DNA of 64,000 nucleotides, from assembly GCF_030272615.1 (NCBI RefSeq), contig NC_081406.1:192021891-192085890 (forward strand), in the 5' to 3' direction. Below are positions 34,903 to 47,219 of the stretch, piece by piece. Below the pieces are notes generated by a model. The model was not told where the DNA came from and did no database searches. It saw only the letters and a program-made list of their open reading frames with translations. Positions within the stretch are counted from its first letter, which is position 1. Each line of letters starts with the position of its first letter. Both the position numbers and the translations under genes were made by a program. Origin of the DNA: Cryptomeria japonica. Taxonomy: Eukaryota; Streptophyta; Pinopsida; Cupressales; Cupressaceae.

Positions 34903-36612
34903 CTACACAGCTATAGTCTTCAACAGATCCTTCGCCTTCTTCACCAGCTGGTCATATATGGCCCCAACAACTTTGAGATCTTCTAGGTCCTTGTTGGGTT
35001 TCTTTTCTTTCTTTTTTCCTCTGGTCCGAGTTTTGGGACCTTGAGCTTCCCCTGTAACTTCAGTGTCTGGTTCAATATCCAGTATCTCCTTCTCTTTGTC
35101 TAGTTTACTGATGAGGGTGTTTATATGGTTAGCAGAAATCTTTAGGATACTTAAGCTCTATTCAACAATACTCTTCAGGCACTCCTCAATTTTACTAACT
35201 TTGCTAGCAGTGTCTGAGATAATTTGCTCATTAGCGTCAGCAAGGTTTTTCCTTTCCAACATATCTTTCTCTATTTTTTCAAACCTGGGGTTGAAAGAGT
35301 CTCTTATATTTTCAGCCTTTGCAATGGTATTTTTGAGGTCCTTTATGTAATCCGCCATGGTATTCCCTTCCTTGGTGTTGATGGTTTCCAATATCTGAAT
35401 TCTGTTACTGAGTTTTTTGTTGTCATCCACGGCTTTCTTGTAACTAGTTATAAGCCACTCTATAGTGCCAATGAAACCTTACATACCCTCTGGAGGAGGG
35501 GTATGGGGAGGATCAACCTTACCAGGGGTTTCCTACTCCTTTTTAGAGGTATCTTGAATAGTAGTTGTGTCTTTGACCCTAAGAGCCTCACCCATGGTGA
35601 CCTTCTCTGGGTTCTGTTCAGCTTCTAAGGTCCTTTCTTGCTTACAAACCTCCATCTCTTTGACATTCTCCTCCTTCCTCTTTTGCTTATTTTTGGTCTG
35701 GGTGTGTACTTTGGATTTATTTTTTAGCAACCCTTGAGGATTCTCCTTCTCTGAGTCTTCAGAGACCTCCTCCTCCAAGGAAACGCTAATCCATATTTTG
35801 CCTTTAGGTTTTTTTCCTTTGGAGGAAGAAGGTCTTGTTTTAATGTGTTTCCTCTTCTTACTAGTTTCACAATCCGAAACATCCATACTCTCCTCAGAAT
35901 CGCTTGAAGGGTCACTGTTAGTCTCCTCATCCACTAAAAAGGCAGAATGAGACCCATCCTCCTCAGACTCTATAGAGGGCTGCATGTGGCCAATTTGATT
36001 GGCCTTGAGATGGTCATAAATGAGGACCATCAAGCCTTGGTGCATGGCAGTATCCCCCATAGGGTTTTCTTTATAGGCCTTTATGGTTGCATTCATCGAA
36101 CAGAGCAGAAAATAAGGAAAATTAACCTTCTCATCATGCCTAAAGTGATTCAACAAGATGAAGTGGTACCCATAAACTTTTGTAAACCTACCATCTAATG
36201 TAATATAGCGCATTAAAACAAAGAGGACATCCCGCCAAGGTTTAACAAAAGCTTTAGGTGGGTAGTAAGTTTTACTTAACTTAACCAGTCATTTTTTCTC
36301 CTTCTCAGTTTCTGGGTATCTGTCGATGGCCTCCTTACTGACTTTCCTATCTCTGTAGAAGTTGCACCCTTCCCTTTTGAGGCCCGTGGCTTGGGCAATG
36401 AGTTCTTCATCAATTTCTACAGTCTAGTCTCCCATTTTCAGCATACCCTTTCTCCAATTTTTGCAGAAAAAACTGGTAACCATGCCATCCTGTCCGTGGA
36501 GCTTTTCCATGAATTTTGAAAAGCCACCCTTCTATAGAATACTCCAGACCTCCTCCTTCTGTTTCCATTCTTTGCAATTGCTTGGCTCATATCACCTCCT
36601 ATTACCACCCAT
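34903..36612 (-). pseudogene. Extra LINE ORF (570 codons), unknown function
   Basis: One uninterrupted frame starts at ATG 36,612 (MGGNRR) and ends with TAG at 34,903. It is broken by about seven stops (for example 36,592, 36,532 and 35,155) but no frameshift. The N-terminal 230 residues look folded: FSKFMEKLHGQDG, then a VEIDEELIAQATGL-type motif (about 36,410), then YGYHFILLNHFRHDEKVNFP (about 36,170-36,110). This resembles the domain at the start of ORF2 in the element at 21.5-29.5 kb. The middle (about 35,950-35,560) is acidic then Lys/Ser-rich, like a nuclear or nucleic-acid-binding linker. The end is coiled-coil-like with a basic KTRTRGKKKEKK patch (about 35,010). It lies downstream of the LINE RNase H, an unusual place for a LINE ORF. 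Confidence 0.75.
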
Positions 36613-36777
36613 TTTTTCTTTGTTAAGGGCCGGATTTTGAAACTTGAAAAATGGATTAGCCAGAAAGCTTTTCGAAACTATCAAATTAACCTAGAAAGCG
36701 TGGGATTGATGGATGGGCTATTATGATAAATGAGGCTCTCATTATTATCATAACTTGAAGTACTCTGATTAGACCTT

Positions 36778-39700
36778 TTAATTATTATTCGATACATCAA
36801 AAATATTAGGAGTGCTTGTGTATCGGTCCTTGAAGATGATTTGTCTGACATTTTCAGGGAGTGCTTGTTCTCCCTTCCACATAATCATTTCATCCTTGTT
36901 AACCGCCACATTAACAGCCCAGTCAGTAGAGTCGTTGGCCTCTCGGTAGATGTGGGATATGTGGCATTTTTTGAAAGTGTTGATGAGGTCTTTAGTGGCT
37001 TCAATAAAATTGTTGATAGACCATGATGGCTTTGAGGTCCCCTTTAGACATTTAATAATAATGTTTGAGTCCCCTTCAAGCCATGAGTAAGGGTAGTTCC
37101 ATTTTTTAGCAAGGATTAAGCCTTGGAGAGCTGCCATGGCTTCATCTTTATGATTTGTTTGGATTCCAATAGGGACAACAACCATTTCCTTGCAATTTCC
37201 TTTCTCATATCTAAGAATAGCTCCACAACTAGCTGGGCTCGGGTTTCCTTTTGCAGCACCATCAAAGTTAACTTTGAACCAACCATGAGGAGGGGTTTGC
37301 CATCTGGCTTCAAGTCTTTTGTTGTGGTTGGGGTCAGGACTGTCAACAACTTTCAAATTCCACGAGCTTAAGATGATAGATTCCAAAGGGTTGTTCGAGA
37401 AACAGTGGCCCTCCATGATCCCAATATTTTCCACAATCGCCCACTGAATTTTCTGGAACACAATGTCTTGATTGAGGGATTGATCTCCAAAGATACGATT
37501 GTTTCTTTCTTTCCATAATCCCCACAGGATGTGAGGGAGAGATAGCTGCCATAGGGATCTCAAGAAGGAGTTATTCCAATGAAAATTCCAGGAGGAAAAT
37601 AGGTCACTGATTGTGTTAGGAAACACCTAGTCAATGCTAAAACTCTTTAGAAATCTTTCCCAGATAGAGGCGGGATAGGAATAGTGAATGGCCAGGTGGT
37701 CCACAGACTCTTCCTCTTGGAGGCACAAAGCACATCTATTAGGGAAGGTGAAGCCTCTGCTCTTAAGGTTGTCTAGGGTCAAGATCTTGTTTTGGAGGAT
37801 GCTCCAGTAAAAGAAATTAATTTTGGGGGTAAGACCCTTAATCCAGGCTTTAGACCAATAAGGATTACCATGAGGGATGGAGGAAAGGACACAGTACATA
37901 GAAGAAATAGTAAGAGAACCTTTGGGTTCATATTTCCAGATAAGAGAGTCTTCCTCTTTATTTAGCCAGACCAAAGATAGATGAATCTTGAGCTTAGAAA
38001 GGCTAGAATGGATACTTTCAATGTTTTTCCATTTGTTACCAGTCCAATAATCAACAACTGAGGAGCGGGAAGTTTTAATACAGGAGGGAGCAAGGGGGGC
38101 CCATTCTTTGAATTCCATCAAGGGTTTATCAAAAAGCCAGGGATCCTCCCAGAATTTGACTTTCCTGCGATTTCCTACTTTCCAGATCACTCCTTTAGCA
38201 ATGCTTTCTTTACACTTAGAGGTATAGTTCCATATATGGGATCCATTAATACTGAGGTCCAAGTTAATAAAAGAAGATAGAGAAGAGGACAGAAGAGAGT
38301 ACTTACTTCGCCATATTTTGCACCATTCAGTATCTGTATGGAACATTCTCCAAACCTGTTTTGACATAAGGGCTTCATTTAAGGTTTGGAATTTCCTCAA
38401 GCCCAGACCACCTCTACTTTTCGGTCTACAAACCTGGTCCCAAGCCACCAAAGACATTCTTTTTTTTTCCTCAACCCCGGACCCCAAGAATTTTCTTTGA
38501 ATTTTTTCGATAGCATCAGCATACTTTATTGAAATTCTGAATAGACTTGGTGCATAGATCAAAATACTTTGAAGAGAGGCTTTAAGAAGTTGGAGCTTTC
38601 TAGCTTGACTTAAAAGGGCTCCTTTCCAACTAGCTAGTTTTTTACGAAACTTATCCACTAGAGAACTCCAAAAAATATCAGGAGGAGCGATGCCCATGGG
38701 GAGGCCAAGATAGGTAGCTGGAAGATCAGCAATCCTGCAATCCAGGATTCTACTGATTCGTTGTTGTCTTTTCTCAGGAGTATTAATGAAGAAAACTTCA
38801 CTTTTTACCCAATTAATAAGCTGACCAGAAGCTGAGGAAAAGTTACAAAGAGTGCTCTTCAAAATTTTAGCTTCAGAGATGCTCGAATCCCCCATGATGA
38901 TAGTATCATCGACAAACTATTGGTGGGAGAAAATGAGGTCAGCAGAGGAGGGTTGGAGTCCCTTAAAGGAGCCTTGCAGAACCATGTTTTCCATTGACCT
39001 TCCAAAACATTCTGCCATGATGATGAAGAGGATGGGAGATATGGGATCCCCTTGCCTTAATCCTCTAGAAGCTTGGAAAAAGGGGGAAGGTGAACCATTG
39101 ACAAGAACAACAAAAGAGGTAGTGGAGATAAGCTAGCTGAGGAAGTCAATAACTCTAGTGGAGAAACCAAAAGCCATAAGAACCTTTACTAAAAAAGGCC
39201 AGTCAACCCTATCACAGGCTTTGGAGGGATCAAGCTTGAGAATGAGACCCTGCTCCTTTGCTCTAACCAAAGAGTGGATATTCTCATGGACAGTTATAAT
39301 AAAGTCAAGAATTTGTCTTCCGGGGACAAAACCATTCTGCTAATGATTAATCAAAGTAGGATGGACAAACAAAAGTCTAGTAGTAAGAACCTTGGAGATA
39401 ATCTTGTAAAAATAATTGCATAAATTGATGGGTCTAAATTTGTCCACAGAGTCAACACCTTGGGTTTTGGGGATGAGAGCAATGAAAGCACCATTGATTT
39501 CTTTCAAAAGTTTTCTAGCCCCAAAGAATTCCTTGACTCCGTTGGAGACATCTTTCCCGACAATATCCCATAAATCTTGAAAGAAGAACATGGGGAAACC
39601 ATCTAGGCCCGGCGCTTTATTACCATCAAAAGAGAAAACAACATTTTTTATTTCCAAGGTCGAGGGGATGGAAGAGAGGGAGATATTCAATTGATCATCA

Positions 39701-39838
39701 ATGAGAAAAGGGATGTTATGAATAAAAGAGGATTGAGCTTCAATATCCAGACTGTAATCCCTTTTGAGCAGTTCCGAGAAATACCTTTTAGCTTTGATCC
39801 TAATTCCTTCCTCCTCGACCATCTCCTCGTTAAATATT
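36778..39838 (-). pseudogene. LINE ORF2: reverse transcriptase, zinc finger, RNase H
   Basis: One frame of about 1,020 codons without frameshift, broken by four TAG-type stops (near 39,340, 39,133, 38,917 and 37,627). RT blocks are KAPGLDGFP (about 39,610), ALIPKT (about 39,470), FRPINLCN (about 39,430), RGLRQGDPISP (about 39,050) and the catalytic FVDD (38,905-38,916, intact). The thumb follows, with LGLPMG (about 38,700). A zinc-binding segment, CALCLQEEESVDHLAIHYSY (about 37,730-37,680), has its last Cys changed to Tyr. The RNase H domain runs from about 37,290 to 36,860 with FDGAAKGNP, DEAMAALQ, EGDSNIII and REANDSTDWA, so all four acidic residues are kept. The endonuclease and RT N-terminus are lost by 5' truncation. 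Confidence 0.93.
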
Positions 39839-39842
39839 TAAT

Positions 39843-39873
39843 TGATAAAGAACATTGTTATTTAATTGACGAG
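39843..39873. other. LINE target site duplication, right copy
   Basis: Partner of 34,718-34,747. Translation through this site joins the two parts of the gypsy integrase C-terminus. Confidence 0.75.
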
Positions 39874-41552
39874 TTAAATATTTTTTATTAGCGTAAAGAC
39901 GTTCAAGAGAATTTAATTGATGCTCATCAAGTAGTTCAAACTGAGTAAGATGTTAGTCATGATAAGTTTCATCATTAACAAGTCATATTAGAGAAACTCA
40001 CAAGGATGGAATTTTTAACTCTAAAGGCATGATGGCATCGGTGCCATACACAATATTATACAAAGTATTAACTATAGCCATACAAATACTTGTGTGATAG
40101 GACCACAATGCATATGTGAGTTGAATGTGCTAGTATTTATTATGTTCGTTAACAATTTAACAAATAATTTACTCTAAAGTTTTATTGGAAGTCTCGAGTG
40201 ACTATTAGACTAAGGACAATAAAGTGTAGAAAAATGATATTTAAGATGGAATTAATATAATAAATGCTTCACTTATTTGTTCTTTAATGATGTATCATTG
40301 TCTAAAGAAATAGTGGAAGCCAACACAAATTGAGAAATTATGTTTTTAAAAGAAATTTATTGATTGCATTAGTGGTAGTGGATCAAAGTGGAATAGCTAT
40401 CACCCACTTCTTAAAGTAATTTGTAGTTGTAATAATGAATGTATTTTCATTAAAAGGTGGGGATTTTTTCCTATGATATCCAAGCGCCATACCGAAAATG
40501 GCTAGGAAGATGCCCAAGTATAGAGTTCCTATGTAGGAGTTTGAATTAGATTGTTATTTTGTTGACATCATTGAGGATATTTCTTGGAAAAGGCAAAGGA
40601 ATTTTGTTACATTAATTGTCAATGGCATTTCATTCTCAATAGTTTTTGAACTAAGAATCTACCACCAAAATAACCACCTTTAGAGCCTAAATGGGCTTCT
40701 TGGAGGGCAAGGGGTATTTTAGACTCAGTTAAACAACAAAGTAAAAAACCATTGTAAGATATTAAATAAATAATATTAGAAAGAACAATGTAACACTCTA
40801 CAAGATTTTGAATATGAATTCAAGTGTTTTTCATAATATTATCAAAAAGGTTCCATCCTTTAGATAATTCTAAATATGAGAATTCCACTCACTAGAGTCT
40901 ACATTTTCACAAAGTAAAGTACTAGAAGATATGGGCTTATGAGAATAGCAAAAGAATAGAGAAAATGAATTCCAAAGTGATACTTATTTGATAAATCGTC
41001 AAAGGGAACAAGGGAAGCCACACTTTCCATTAAATTTGTATGATGGTTGTGTTTCCTCAAGAAAGTGATAATAGTGAATGATGACAAATTATTTGATAAA
41101 GACAAGGATAAATCTTAATATTTAAATAATTTATCCTAGTGAGCTTGATAATTTCTTATAATATAATTAACTATTAAATGGGAATAATCATAGATTTGAA
41201 ATATTCTATGTTTAGTGATAACACATTATGTAAGCCAACAATTAGGCTCCATACTCAATGATGTTTATTATGCAAGGAATTCATATATGAAAAGATAAGG
41301 GGTAGGTTTACTAGAGGGTGAAAGTACAACTACTCTTGTTCTAAAACTAGTTTGACACCTTGATTCATCAAAATATATTTTTCATGTAAAACAATCATCT
41401 ATAGAGAGTATATTTTCATTAGGAAAAGAATCTAAGTTGGGAAAAGAATAAGGGGAAGACCTGCATTAGATGATAGCCAACCACAATTTTTTCTTTGATT
41501 TATTTTTGGGAGACAAATTTAAGGTTCAATTAAAAAAGTTACATCAACCACT

Positions 41553-42756
41553 TGTTGAACACTACTAGAAGTTGAGAGAGGTGGGGGGGTGAGTCAACAT
41601 GTACAAAAACTTGATCACATTAAGTTACTTGAACCATAACATTCATCTAGACATTTATGCATAAATTTAAACCACCAAAACACCAAAAATATCAGCACAA
41701 TAACACCAATATTTTTACATGGAAAACCCAAACTGGGAAAAACCACGATTGGAATCTAACTCATAATATATAGATCAATAGTTTACAATGAATATGGCTT
41801 CCTACCAGAGAGCTCATAGCTACAGACTTGCTGACTAAGGTGCACAACCTTTTGCAAGATACAAAATCATTTATTGCTCAACTAAAAATCACTTCTTTAG
41901 GGCAAGATACAAACTATTGTTTAGATACAATAGAAATGATAGATTGAACGTAGCAAAATAGCATTTGTTAGGATGTGGATAACAGTTCGCAATTTGTACT
42001 AATATGTCTACTCTGCACAACCATCGAACCTTAGATTTACATCACACTTCTTTAGAATCTTCACAGCACACTCCTTTTCATTCGTCATCATGTATCACAT
42101 CTCAAACATAACTGATCTGCCTAATATATACCAATCAGATCAAAATAAACTTGCTAGGTTAGCCAAAGGAAAATGTAACATGTACATAGCATTGACCCAA
42201 AAATATATCATTCAGAAGGTAAAGAAGATGTGAAAGGGTTCCAAACAAGTTGACAAACCTTCCAATCATCATCAAAAATCTTTGCACACAATCACTTTGA
42301 CCGATATGCATAAGACAGTACAGATTAATATGCTAAATCCAACAATGTCTCAATCCAAACCTAAAAATAGAATAAGTGGTCCACCATAAATGAAGTACAC
42401 CACCTTAAGAATGGTTACATCATCTAAAGCATAGTTATTACAAGCATGCATTCTAGAATATAACATAGTTTACTAAAGCAGACACCAAAGATAACTAAAT
42501 CACTTCTGAACCAAGTTTGGAACACTAGACTTCCTGAAACACATTGAATCATCATCCCATATTCTTTGATCAACACCACGTGAATATGCAATCAATCTTG
42601 TAGCAACATATCATAGAAATAGACATCCAGACCATCGACTAGATACACCATACTTCCACTAAACATATAAATATCTGGATCACCAACAACAATCGAACTA
42701 TATAGACCGACATCAGTTTAACATCAATGACAACAATGACATTCATATGTGCAACA
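41553..42756 (-). mobile_element. Solo LTR (1,204 bp), copia-like
   Basis: Terminal TGTTG...CAACA inverted ends, flanked by CCACT at 41,548-41,552 and 42,757-42,761. Inside are a poly-G run near one end (GAGGTGGGGGGGTGAGTC, about 41,578) and an ATGGAAAACCC-type block (about 41,719). Its CATCAATGACAACAATGACATT end resembles the copia LTR at 53,930-53,967. No internal sequence remains, so it is a recombination remnant. It splits the minus-strand gypsy pol between its two RNase H domains. Confidence 0.88.
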
Positions 42757-43290
42757 CCACTTAGCTAAGCTTCTTGAAAGACTGCTTTTGGAAAATATAA
42801 ATATAAGAGAATGGAGCTTGACAATCACATGAGTTTATGCATGAAGAATATAATTTTTTAACTTCTTTGTAGCAAAGACAAGAGCAAGACATTATTTTTT
42901 TAATGCAAAGTATCTAACTTCAAAGTAAATTAAGATATGACTAATATAATATAAATCTCTTTATTTGTGATCATCATCATGGTGAGCCAATAAAGTTTCT
43001 AAAGCATGAGATGATGCAAAACTATAAAGCAAAAAATGTCGCCCTTGTATGGTGGGAATCAAAATAGGAGGATTATCCAAATAGTTTTATATTAAATCAA
43101 AAGAAATTTGACATTTCTCATCCCATTGAAAATGTTCATTTTTTTTTAAGAGATGTGTGAAAGGAAGTGTATGATCAACCAATTGAGAAATGAATGTACA
43201 ATTTTCCTAAATATTCCCTTGAAGACTATGAAGTTCAGAAATATTTTTAGGTTGAGGCATGTTCATTATTGCATCTATCTTGTGTGATCC

Positions 43291-43689
43291 CACAATATTA
43301 CCCCCCCTTCTAGCCAAAGTGGGACATTGAAAAACCAACAATTCTTAGCTTTTTGAGACCTATAACAACTAAATCGCTAAGAATTCAAAGATGATGCATA
43401 CTAGTGATTTGTGACATTTTGTGTGTAGATGCTTTTTTTTTAAAATCAAACATGAATTTAATTTTTTTTACATGACTTTTGTTATCTTATTTTTTTGAGT
43501 AGGTCATTTTTAAAAAGTGATGTTTATGTCAAATGATATAACTTTTTTATAGAAAGGATAAAATTATAATTTTTAACACGTAGATTTTTAACACTAATAT
43601 CTAGTGCATGGATATTTTAATTTATTTTTTTTGTTGCATATTTTTTGATTAATTTTTAATGTCTGAGTAATTATAATTTCAACATAGGC
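43291..43689. other. No recognisable feature
   Basis: T-rich non-coding DNA containing a C-run (CCCCCCC near 43,300). Nothing assigned. Confidence 0.4.
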
Positions 43690-44985
43690 GTATGTCGTAA
43701 CACATCGATGCACTCAAAAGGGGACATAATAAAAAACAAAGCTCAAGAGTTAATAGGTTAGTTTCCAACCAAAAATCAACACAAATGAACTAAAAATCCT
43801 TTAAATGCATATCAAAAGAGAATGAGAAAGCATAAACACAATAAAAGAAGAGCAAGAAGACTCCCTAAGATGCACCCATGATGCTTGATGGATCTCCCTT
43901 GTTCTTCTCCTCTCCAAGATCCAAAGCTATGCTTGAGTGTGGCCCTCAGTTTTTAGCATGAAACCATGGATGCCAAATGAAGGATTGAAAGTGGTTGAAG
44001 ATGAAATGCTAATGCTATGCAAATGCTTAAACTAGTATTGCTTTGATAAAGCTTAAATGTGAGTGTTATTCAACTATAGTAACAATGCTAAAATGCTTCC
44101 TCCTTTGCTTGAGAATGAGAGTTGTATTTATAGGAAAAATAGTGGATTGGAGGGTCAAGGTTGACTTGGCTTCGGAAGGGCTAGGATTGTATGACAGAGG
44201 TATGATCCTCAATCCATGTGACACTTTCAAACCAATCCCATGTTGACAAGTGTCAATATGATAAGGCTTGAGAGGAGAGGGAAGAAGCATTAAATGCTTG
44301 AGAAGATATGAGGGTAACCTCGTGTAGTTAGGATTATTGGATAAAGCTATTATCCAAGGGTAATATTATTATCCTATGGGTAAAATCTTGTGCAAAGTTT
44401 ACCCATGGTTGGGCTTTGACCAAAGGGACAAAACCCATGTGGGTTAGTGTGTTGAAGAAGCAAAGCCATTAAGACTTTGTAAGAGTTAAATGGTTGAGAT
44501 GATGGGTTGGGGGTTAATTTTGGATTAGGATTGTGCAAATGAATAGAAGAGGTTTTAGGCTAATTTAGAAGGGCTTAGAAGAATCTAGAAGGGGGTTAGT
44601 GAGCAAGTGGGTTTGGCAAGTGGGTGAGGATAAATAAGTTTTCAATTAAAATAGGGAATGCAACTTGCATTTGTGGGAGAATGCAAGTGGATGGGATTTT
44701 TAAAAATATATTTAATTTATTTAAATAGGGATTTGGTTAGGGATTTTAAATAAATGTTTAATTTATTTAAATGAGAGGAAAGGGGAATTAAATAAATTTA
44801 TTTAATATTTTGGACTATAGCTTAGCAATTAAATAAATTTATGAAATTTATTTATTTAGACTAGAAGAATGGGTTGAAATGAATTAATTAAAATGTAGAT
44901 TTAATTAATAGAAGAATATTAGTGTATTAAATAAATATTAAATATTTATTTAAATAACAGACAGATTTATTAAAAATTGAATAAG
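43690..44985 (-). mobile_element. LTR of family A, minus orientation
   Basis: Reverse-complement relative of the LTR at 15,871-17,360. Shared blocks include the GGAGAGGAGAAGAACAAGGGAG-like segment (complement near 43,900), the TATA box (complement of 44,125-44,132), a TTGACAAGTGTCA-like block (about 44,242), the CTAGAAGGGGGTTAG-type block (about 44,588) and the AAATCTGTC start (complement near 44,963). It is not adjacent to a matching internal region: the gypsy pieces to the left start only at the RT connection. It is therefore either a separate solo LTR or the end of a deleted element. Confidence 0.7.
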
Positions 44986-45700
44986 TTGAGAAATACAACT
45001 TCAGAGATCCCAAGAACACCTGCAAGCAAAATACATGTCACAAGAGAAGAACGGAGGCAAAAAAACAATAATGGTTCTGAAGAAAAAGATTGTCATTCAG
45101 AGCGGGAGTGAAAAAGAAATACAATACAATTCTTATGAAAGGAGATTATGCAACCCTAAAGAAACCCTAAAGGGATAATGTGTATTTAATAATTATTAAA
45201 TACCTAGAATATTATTAAATGCCTAAGTTTAGCTTAAGTGTAGAGGATAATAGACTAACAATTAGATAAATAATTATTAGCTAATACATGATAACTTTAA
45301 CAAAAATAATACTTGTTGGAAAGCTCATTTTGAGGGCTACAATAATGAGTATATTATCTTGTCAAGTTCATTCCATTTGAAAGATCAACTTGAGGTTTGA
45401 AACTAATTTTTTGGAGGAAAATTTGAGGTAGAGGGTGAAAGTGGCTAGCCAAGCACCTTTGTTTGAAGGATTTGTTGATAGTGGTCTTAGCACAACCAAT
45501 ACTAAGTGATGTGAAGATTGCTCAATCCTCTTGAAAAGTTATGACACTACTCCAAGGTTCTTATGTCGTCAAGTCATGGTCATGTTGAAACGACTCAATG
45601 GATTACATGGATGTTTAACAAGGGGCCTTTGTTGGTAAACATAGGTGTAAATTGAAAAGTGAACAAATTCAAAGTTGTTTTCTCCTCAAATCACAATAAC
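44986..45700. other. No recognisable feature
   Basis: AT-rich DNA with TTAATAATTATTAAATA palindromic words near 45,186. No coding signal. Confidence 0.4.
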
Positions 45701-46398
45701 ATGTAAGATTCACATATAAGCATTTGAGAGCACATACATATTTATAAGCATATTTCAAGTTAAAATGCTTCTTCCAAATAAATCTATTCTAACAGATATC
45801 CAAAATAATTGTAAAAGAAGTAGGGTAACTAGAGAATGCAAATAAAATTATAAACTAAATAGACAATGCTAACATTGAATTCATCCTTTTACTCTGGAAT
45901 ATTAGATTGAATCAATAAAACCAACATCATGCTAACCAAAAATTCTCACAATTAGATACGATATTTATGCACAATCATCAAAGGAACACAAAAATAAGAT
46001 TATTTAGACTTCATCAAATAAAAAAGTGACACTCACGTGCTAAATTAAGATGTAAGATTCACATTTAAACATTTGAGAGCACATACCTATTCATAAGTAT
46101 ATTTGGTTTTGAAATTCTTCTTTCAAATAAATGTATTATAATAGATTTCCAAAATAATTATAAAAAAAGTAGGGTAATTAGAGAATGCAAATTAAATTTT
46201 AAATGAAACAAACAATGATAACACTAAATTCATCCTTTTACTCTAGAATATTAGATTGAATCAACAAAAGCAACATCGTACTAACCAAAAATTCTCACAG
46301 ATAGATACGATATTTATGAACAATCATCTAAGAAACATAAAAATAAGACTTTGTAGACTTCATCGAATCAAAATACAATACCCATGTGCTGAATCGAT
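45701..46398. repeat. 349-bp tandem duplication
   Basis: Two adjacent copies (45,701-46,049 and 46,050-46,398) both begin ATGTAAGATTCACAT and run through matching AAAGTAGGGTAA and AGATACGATATTTATG blocks. Identity is roughly 85% by eye. Neither copy has an open frame or inverted ends. Confidence 0.8.
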
Positions 46399-47219
46399 AC
46401 GCAATCCTATGCAATTGTAATTAAGATACACATTCAACAAATTTTCCCATTTCATAAATAAACAAATCCACCTATCATAACATCATTCTTAGGGGGAAAA
46501 AAAGTTTGATTAATTGATCAAAATTTTGAATAATCACAATAATCAGTAGAAATATCACACTAAACAATGTCTATAAATTATTTTGTATGCAAAGTAAACA
46601 AAGTTTCTAAACCTTAACTTTATCACCGAGGTTAGAATAAATAGTTTTTACAAACTTCATCAAAATCCTAAAATTGCGGATCTAGGCATTGAAAAGGATT
46701 AGCTAACTCAGACATCCAAATTTTTTAATAATATTGATGCTAGTTACTTTATGAAAACAATGAACTAACTTAGCTGAAAACCCATAACCAAGCTCTTACA
46801 AAAGGAAAGTAAATTATGCTAAGGCCATAAATCATTGCCAAGTTTTTGTGTGAAGCCAAAACTAGTGTTTGGAAGCTTCAGAAGTATGAATGTGGGAGGG
46901 GGTAGATGGCATCTTCAAACCCTAATCCAAGATTCAATAAAACATGGGTTGCGTAGGAAGAGTGGATGAGAGGCATTGGATCTATAACTTCGTCAAAAAT
47001 CGAAACTAAACTAGCTCACTGAAAGCACTTTATCATTTCATTTGTTCTGCCTGTTAGGGAATGCGTTAATAAAAGAATCAATCATTTCATTTAGATCATC
47101 AAGATCGATATTTTGGTATATTTTATCTTTACACCTTGGGAATAAGTTGATCTTTCTAGTTTCTTCTTAATTCCCTGGATTCACTTAGCTTTGTCTGCAT
47201 TTTCAATATCGCAAACTTT
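46399..47219. other. Unassigned, probable 3' part of degenerate minus-strand ORF region
   Basis: No domain recognised. The DNA from about 47,050 onward looks like further decayed minus-strand coding sequence. Confidence 0.3.

Larger units (their letters stand above)
34748..39838 (-). mobile_element. 5'-truncated L1-type LINE with extra 3' ORF
   Basis: A minus-strand LINE of about 5.1 kb is inserted into a gypsy integrase. It holds the RT-to-RNase H part of ORF2 and, 165 bp downstream, a 570-codon ORF; both lie inside the same pair of long target duplications. The 5' end (right side, near 39,830) cuts off the start of RT; no endonuclease or ORF1 is present. The 3' end (left) finishes AAACCTGTTTTT on the minus strand without a poly(A) tail. 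Both ORFs have only stop codons and no frameshift, so they decayed together. Confidence 0.82.
34580..43290 (-). mobile_element. Decayed Tat-type gypsy pol, interrupted twice
   Basis: Minus-strand pieces in order: RT thumb/connection and first RNase H (43,280-42,762), second RNase H (41,547-41,100), integrase (about 40,700-39,874) and integrase C-terminus (34,720-34,580). Motifs include PKNISELHSLQGNI and FTHLLKKN with FQWDEKCQ (43,260-43,090), YFDESRC and PTPYLF (about 41,390-41,300), WRLDIIGKN (about 40,480), TQFELLDEHQLNSLERLYA (about 39,930) and SKVGDLVLYVN (about 34,700). Stops and frameshifts are frequent. A solo LTR and a LINE separate the pieces. Gag, protease and the RT fingers are missing. 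Confidence 0.8.

Noticed and set aside
38852-39343. Plus-strand frames inside the LINE
   Set aside because: Shadows of the LINE RT on the minus strand, where domain motifs are clear.
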